From the NCBI GenBank assembly GCA_050247135.1, contig JBFWUT010000004.1:1-64000 (forward strand): a stretch of 64,000 nt of DNA, given 5' to 3'. Position 1 is the first letter of the stretch. The number at the start of each line of letters is the position of its first letter. A model generated the notes under the pieces. That model worked only from the letters and a program-made list of their open reading frames with translations. It had not been told where the DNA came from and searched no databases. The DNA comes from Berkiella sp050247135 (GTDB taxonomy: Bacteria; Pseudomonadota; Gammaproteobacteria; Berkiellales; Berkiellaceae). Below, piece after piece: positions 60,435 to 64,000 of the stretch. A program made the position numbers and the translations under genes.

Positions 60435-62168
60435 ATGCTTACCTCGATTCTTAAAGAGAGCGATGACGATGTAGCTGACACTTTACTCGCACAAGAGATC
60501 CAAGCACTTGATCTCAGTAAGCATGATGGCGCACTAGTGGCTCCCATTCCATTGCGCGCTTCGGGCTCTTTACCCGTCCTTAATGAAAAATCAGCAGCAC
60601 CTCATATAGATTCTGCTAGTATCCATCTAGAAGGCGATTACCAACAAGCTGTTTTTTTATTTACCGATCTCAAAAACTTCACAACGATTTCACAAAAGAT
60701 GCGACCCCAAGAATTAGTCGAAATATTGAATCCCATTTACAGCACCTTTCAAAGTATCATTGATAAATATGGCACACCCGTTGGTATTACAACTGTTAAA
60801 TGGGAAAGTGACTGTCTTATGCTCTGTGGCAGTAGAAACGAAAGTCTAGAAAATGCTAAAAATCAAGTTAAAGCCATGCTATACATTGCTCATTCATTTT
60901 CCCAATTTGTATTTACTTATAATAAGCAAGTGACTGGCCACTCATTTGATTTCTGTTTTGGCATACATGTGGGACCTGCCAGTAAAACACAAGTCCGTTT
61001 AAAAAATTCAGGGATGGATCCAAATATACAAATTGATTGGTTTGGTGAAACGGTTAATAAAGCCTCAAGAATGGAATCGTCGAGTCATCCTTATCAAGCA
61101 CAAGTGACTGAAGATGTTTATGTTCTGGCCAAAAAATATTTTGAATTTACAGAAGCGCACCCACGAACTATAAAATCCTATGGTGAAGTATTAACAAGAT
61201 TTATTATTAGCCCTATCTCAACCTCGCTTAAACACTCAGCTGAAGCTTCATCAAGCTCGGAACTCCCTCGCAAACCCATGCCGGCTAGTTCGACCGAAAA
61301 TAATGCACAACGCACCTCAAGTGCCAGCATTACCCCGCTTTTTGTAAGAGGTTCTTCACGATCACAGCCCAAGTTATCGCAAGATGATTCGTCCGCAACT
61401 TTCTCTTCACCTGTGCCCAGGTTTATAAAGAGCCCACAAGCAGATCCGATGGTTAAAATCATCAGTGAGTGTCATCACGCTGTATTTCTGTTTGCTGACA
61501 TTAAAGGCTTCACACTCCTTTCAAAAAGGATGTCATCTTGTGAGCTCGTTCAACAGTTAGATCCTATTTATGCTGCCTTTGAAAAGATTATCATCCTCCA
61601 CGGGGCACCTGTAGGAATTAAAATTGTCAAGTGGGCAGGTGATTGCATCATGCTTTGTGGTCACACAGATGAAGAAACGGATGAGCAAATAAATAAGCAA
61701 GCGAGCACGATGCTTTATATCGGATATTTATTATCTCAATTCATGTCTAGCTATAATAAAAAAATGGAAACACAGACAATAGATTTTAGATTTGGCATTA
61801 GTATTGGCAGAGCTACGCAAATACGGCTGCGTATCAAAGAGGCCAATGGTAAAATCCGAGAGTCTTTTGATTGGTTTGGCGAAGCGGTAAGCAAAGCATC
61901 TCGAATGGAAGCATCAAGCCACCCTAATCAAGTACAAGTCACCAAAGAGCTTTTTGAGATGACCAAGGGCAATTTCACCTTTACAGAGCCACTTGTGCGA
62001 CAGATTAAATCTCATGGTGAAATAACAACCCGATTTTTATATGGTCCCCGTAGAAAATTTTCGAATGCTCAAACTCAAGGTAATGAGGAACAAGACTGCT
62101 CCACTGCTAGCAAAGAAACCTCTCGTAAACTGTTGGGTTCTTCTCGAAGTTCTTCTTCGAATAAATAG
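60435..62168 (+). CDS. protein with two class III nucleotidyl cyclase domains
   Basis: 577 residues, no membrane segment. Domain 1 (about 70-260) has metal Asp D78 (FTDLKNFT) and D126 (KWESDC), K122, D201, N208 and R212, the full catalytic set. Domain 2 (about 347-537) has D355 (FADIKGFT), D403 (KWAGDC), K399, D479 and R490, but S486 replaces the transition-state Asn. A Ser-rich linker joins them and a Ser-rich tail follows. The fused pair resembles a mammalian-type cyclase body. The Lys/Asp pair suggests ATP rather than GTP. GGGAG precedes the ATG. Confidence 0.85.
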   Translation: MLTSILKESDDDVADTLLAQEIQALDLSKHDGALVAPIPLRASGSLPVLNEKSAAPHIDSASIHLEGDYQQAVFLFTDLKNFTTISQKMRPQELVEILNPIYSTFQSIIDKYGTPVGITTVKWESDCLMLCGSRNESLENAKNQVKAMLYIAHSFSQFVFTYNKQVTGHSFDFCFGIHVGPASKTQVRLKNSGMDPNIQIDWFGETVNKASRMESSSHPYQAQVTEDVYVLAKKYFEFTEAHPRTIKSYGEVLTRFIISPISTSLKHSAEASSSSELPRKPMPASSTENNAQRTSSASITPLFVRGSSRSQPKLSQDDSSATFSSPVPRFIKSPQADPMVKIISECHHAVFLFADIKGFTLLSKRMSSCELVQQLDPIYAAFEKIIILHGAPVGIKIVKWAGDCIMLCGHTDEETDEQINKQASTMLYIGYLLSQFMSSYNKKMETQTIDFRFGISIGRATQIRLRIKEANGKIRESFDWFGEAVSKASRMEASSHPNQVQVTKELFEMTKGNFTFTEPLVRQIKSHGEITTRFLYGPRRKFSNAQTQGNEEQDCSTASKETSRKLLGSSRSSSSNK

Positions 62169-62192
62169 TGCAGAGATTGGGTATTTAGAAAC

Positions 62193-62231
62193 ATGCTTAT
62201 GCCATTATCTGCGCAATAGCATAAGCATTTT
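62193..62231 (+). terminator. stem-loop terminator of the cyclase gene
   Basis: ATGCTTATGC (62193-62202) pairs perfectly with GCATAAGCAT (62219-62228), followed by TTTT-like bases. The 16-base loop is long for a classic terminator. Confidence 0.55.
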
Positions 62232-62251
62232 GAAAGATGTCTCCTAGACTT

Positions 62252-63352
62252 TTATTGCCCAGGTTTAGCCTTATACATGTCAAGATCCTTTGTGCCGGTA
62301 AAACGCACCGACTTGTTTTCTAAACTGGTATAAATCATATATACTGGGTCTAATTGATCTTGCTCAGGTTGCACCACTGGTTCTTGGAAAGCAATTTCCT
62401 CTTTTCCATTTTCGGTGATGTAATAGCATTTTGCTTGTTCTGTGGCATAATCTGCATCAGGCTTTTCAACAGTATAATAGACAGCTTTGCCGTAAGGAGC
62501 GGCATCCGAGTCTGTGCCATTTTCTTTTTGCTCCATTTGGCGCATAGCTTGGTGATGTTCTGTCAGTTCGAAAAAATGATCTTTGAACAAGCTATTGAGC
62601 TCTGACATTGTTAATCTTTTAGTCACGTTTTCGTCAGTCGTGTCGTTCATTAATGCAGAAGCTTTGGCATATTTCAAACCTTTGAGATCAGCAGATACTG
62701 CGAATGATGAATGATCTTCAAAAATAAAATCTGTACCGCATTTGTCCAAAAACCACTGGATCCCTTTCTTCATTTGGCTAGGCATAGGTTTATAATGACC
62801 ACTATTATTTGAGAGGGTAATCAAAGTACCATTCGAAAAATAAGCATGACCTGTAGCGATAACAGGTAATCCCGCAACAATGTGTGAGTGATTTTTACCC
62901 ATGTTTGCCTTGTCTGCATATAATCTGCCATCCGGTAGCAGACCATAAATATATTCTCCCCATAAGGACATACCCTGTTCATCAAAGAATTGACCTTCGT
63001 TGACAGTTACCAATAGTTTCTTCCGCTTGTTTTGATCAAGATATTTTTTATTGACGAATGATTCTGCAATAGCTTCTGCATTGAATACTGGCTGCAAAGC
63101 GATAACCCCATTTTGTGCTGCTAATGCAGGGGTTTTGGCTAAACTCATCAATAATCTATCTTCGTTGCTAAAAAGACTATCTGCGATTACAGCTGACTTT
63201 TGGCGCATCATGTTCACTACGCCATAACTCTCAATCGGCGATTTTAATTTGGCGGATAATAATTCCCATTCTTTCTCAGAGAGTTCATCAGGATAAAATG
63301 GTTTGTGGCCTTCAGATTGGAATTCTGAAGTTGTTGGTTTTAAAACTGACAT
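62252..63352 (-). CDS. large hypothetical protein, effector-like
   Basis: 366 residues, soluble. A notable segment at 114-190 reads LLVTVNEGQFFDEQGM ... GKNHSHIVAGLPVIATGHAY ... TLITLSNNSGHYKP; I remember similar 'HSS-x-aG-x-P-V-x-aaG ... SNxSGHY' stretches in large effector or toxin-like proteins of Legionellales, but cannot verify it. The C-terminus ends in MYKAKPGQ. Good ribosome site (GGGGGAAA). Convergent with the cyclase gene. Confidence 0.75.
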   Translation of the reverse strand: MSVLKPTTSEFQSEGHKPFYPDELSEKEWELLSAKLKSPIESYGVVNMMRQKSAVIADSLFSNEDRLLMSLAKTPALAAQNGVIALQPVFNAEAIAESFVNKKYLDQNKRKKLLVTVNEGQFFDEQGMSLWGEYIYGLLPDGRLYADKANMGKNHSHIVAGLPVIATGHAYFSNGTLITLSNNSGHYKPMPSQMKKGIQWFLDKCGTDFIFEDHSSFAVSADLKGLKYAKASALMNDTTDENVTKRLTMSELNSLFKDHFFELTEHHQAMRQMEQKENGTDSDAAPYGKAVYYTVEKPDADYATEQAKCYYITENGKEEIAFQEPVVQPEQDQLDPVYMIYTSLENKSVRFTGTKDLDMYKAKPGQ

Positions 63353-63679
63353 GTGATATTTCCCCCGAAATAATTCATTTAAATTACTTTTAAATTAATC
63401 TACTTGATTCTGTCAGGAAATATCTATCAAAACGTGATGAACGGAATCATAATGGCGACCAGGTAACAGCTATAGAGATTAATATTACCTACACGTATTT
63501 TACAAGCAAGAGCATATGCTGCTCTTGTTGAGTCATTTATTTGTAGATGCAAACAATCAAAAGACTTTTAGTCTCTGAAAATGACTCCTTGAGCAATTTG
63601 TGATTCCAAAAAACCTCAACTTTATGTATCATTCATCTAGCTGATTTCTTGTATTTACGCTGTGTTCTTGGGGAAAAGC
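63353..63679. other. divergent intergenic region
   Basis: 327 AT-rich bases between two divergent genes. Contains a stem-loop CAAGAGCA/TGCTCTTG (63507-63527) and ATTAATATTA near 63478, which resembles the Legionella PmrA box core TTAATATT seen at effector promoters. No clear -35/-10 pair or other gene. Confidence 0.3.
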
Positions 63680-64000
63680 GTGCATAAACTACTTATCGAA
63701 AACGTTGCTGTGGCGCTTGGAAAAAATCCCACGCTCTTAGACGATATTGAGCTTCGCAAACTCTGTATTTTGATTGACTGGACTTTGGCTCTTTTAACCC
63801 AGGCACCTCATACTCCCCTCCTGCAACGCGACATCGCTCTTATGGAAGATTTTACAGGCACGCTTGCAAGAATTATACAAGCCGATGGCTTCGTCGAGCT
63901 CAACGAGCAGAATCCAAACTCCGAAAAGATGGATGATATGTTTAGACGCTTAGGACATCAGCTTGGTTTTTCAGATGACATGATGGATGATATTGATACT
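63680..64000 (+). CDS. hypothetical protein (partial, runs off window)
   Basis: 107 visible codons from a GTG start at 63680 with GGGG seven bases upstream. Helical, acidic: HKLLIENVAVALGKNPTLLD, IDWTLALLTQAPHTPLLQRD, and FRRLGHQLGFSDDMMDDIDT at the window edge. Not recognised. Confidence 0.65.
   Translation, partial: MHKLLIENVAVALGKNPTLLDDIELRKLCILIDWTLALLTQAPHTPLLQRDIALMEDFTGTLARIIQADGFVELNEQNPNSEKMDDMFRRLGHQLGFSDDMMDDIDT

Overview
The window reads as a chromosomal segment of a gammaproteobacterium of the Legionellales type (Legionella, Coxiella, Aquicella, Berkiella-like), about 40 % GC by eye. I infer this from gene order (rlmE-ftsH-folP-glmM ... tpiA-secG-tRNA-Leu-nuoA-F; hrcA-grpE-dnaK-dnaJ-dapB-carA-carB-greA; nadK-recN, fur, bamE-rnfH-ratA-smpB-ssrA) and from effector-like genes between these blocks (an ankyrin/coiled-coil giant, a eukaryotic-type RhoGAP domain, a double nucleotidyl cyclase). 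I cannot name the species.

Layout. 1-5537: end of a minus-strand operon tpiA, secG, tRNA-Leu(GAG), nuoABCDE and most of nuoF. 5778-10373: two plus-strand accessory genes, a 1206-residue ankyrin-type protein and a LuxR-type regulator, set between glmM and tpiA. 10366-15273: glmM, folP, ftsH, rlmE. 15340-19971: yhbY and an RND efflux adaptor/pump pair. 19996-21291: AAA+/DUF4143 ATPase. 21458-26357: greA, carB, carA. 26483-31325: three accessory minus-strand genes, including a FecR/DUF6600-like exported protein with long Glu/Ala/Pro repeats. 31615-37775: dapB, dnaJ, dnaK, grpE, hrcA, with a sigma-32-like promoter in front of dnaK. 37883-40447: nadK and recN.

40509-42481 is a cluster of very small minus-strand cistrons, each with a good Shine-Dalgarno sequence, including a double-glycine leader peptide and a BON protein; beside it lie gene remnants. 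42502-44696: fur, bamE, rnfH, ratA, smpB. 44731-46800: a membrane protein, a palindrome-rich stretch carrying a copy of the ssrA 3' end, tmRNA (tag ANDNIYGAADKKVA), a three-cistron bacteriocin-like peptide operon and a 216-bp multi-hairpin element. 46811-56593: ordinary accessory genes (YjdF-like, VOC, outer-membrane barrel, SLC13 carrier, L,D-transpeptidase, thrombospondin-3-like repeat protein, Ca2+/H+ exchanger, K+ channel, BON protein).

56695-64000 ends with a methyltransferase and a likely host-interaction locus: a degenerate RhoGAP-like protein, an M48 protease, an intact RhoGAP-domain protein, a protein with two fused class III cyclase domains, and a large orphan protein; a partial orphan gene closes the window. 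The two RhoGAP-like genes share an upstream palindrome at the same distance from the start codon, suggesting common control.

The most novel-looking parts are the double-glycine peptide operons (46029-46525, 40509-41063, 48466-48756) and the RhoGAP/cyclase locus. All functions come from reading motifs and gene order; no database search was possible.
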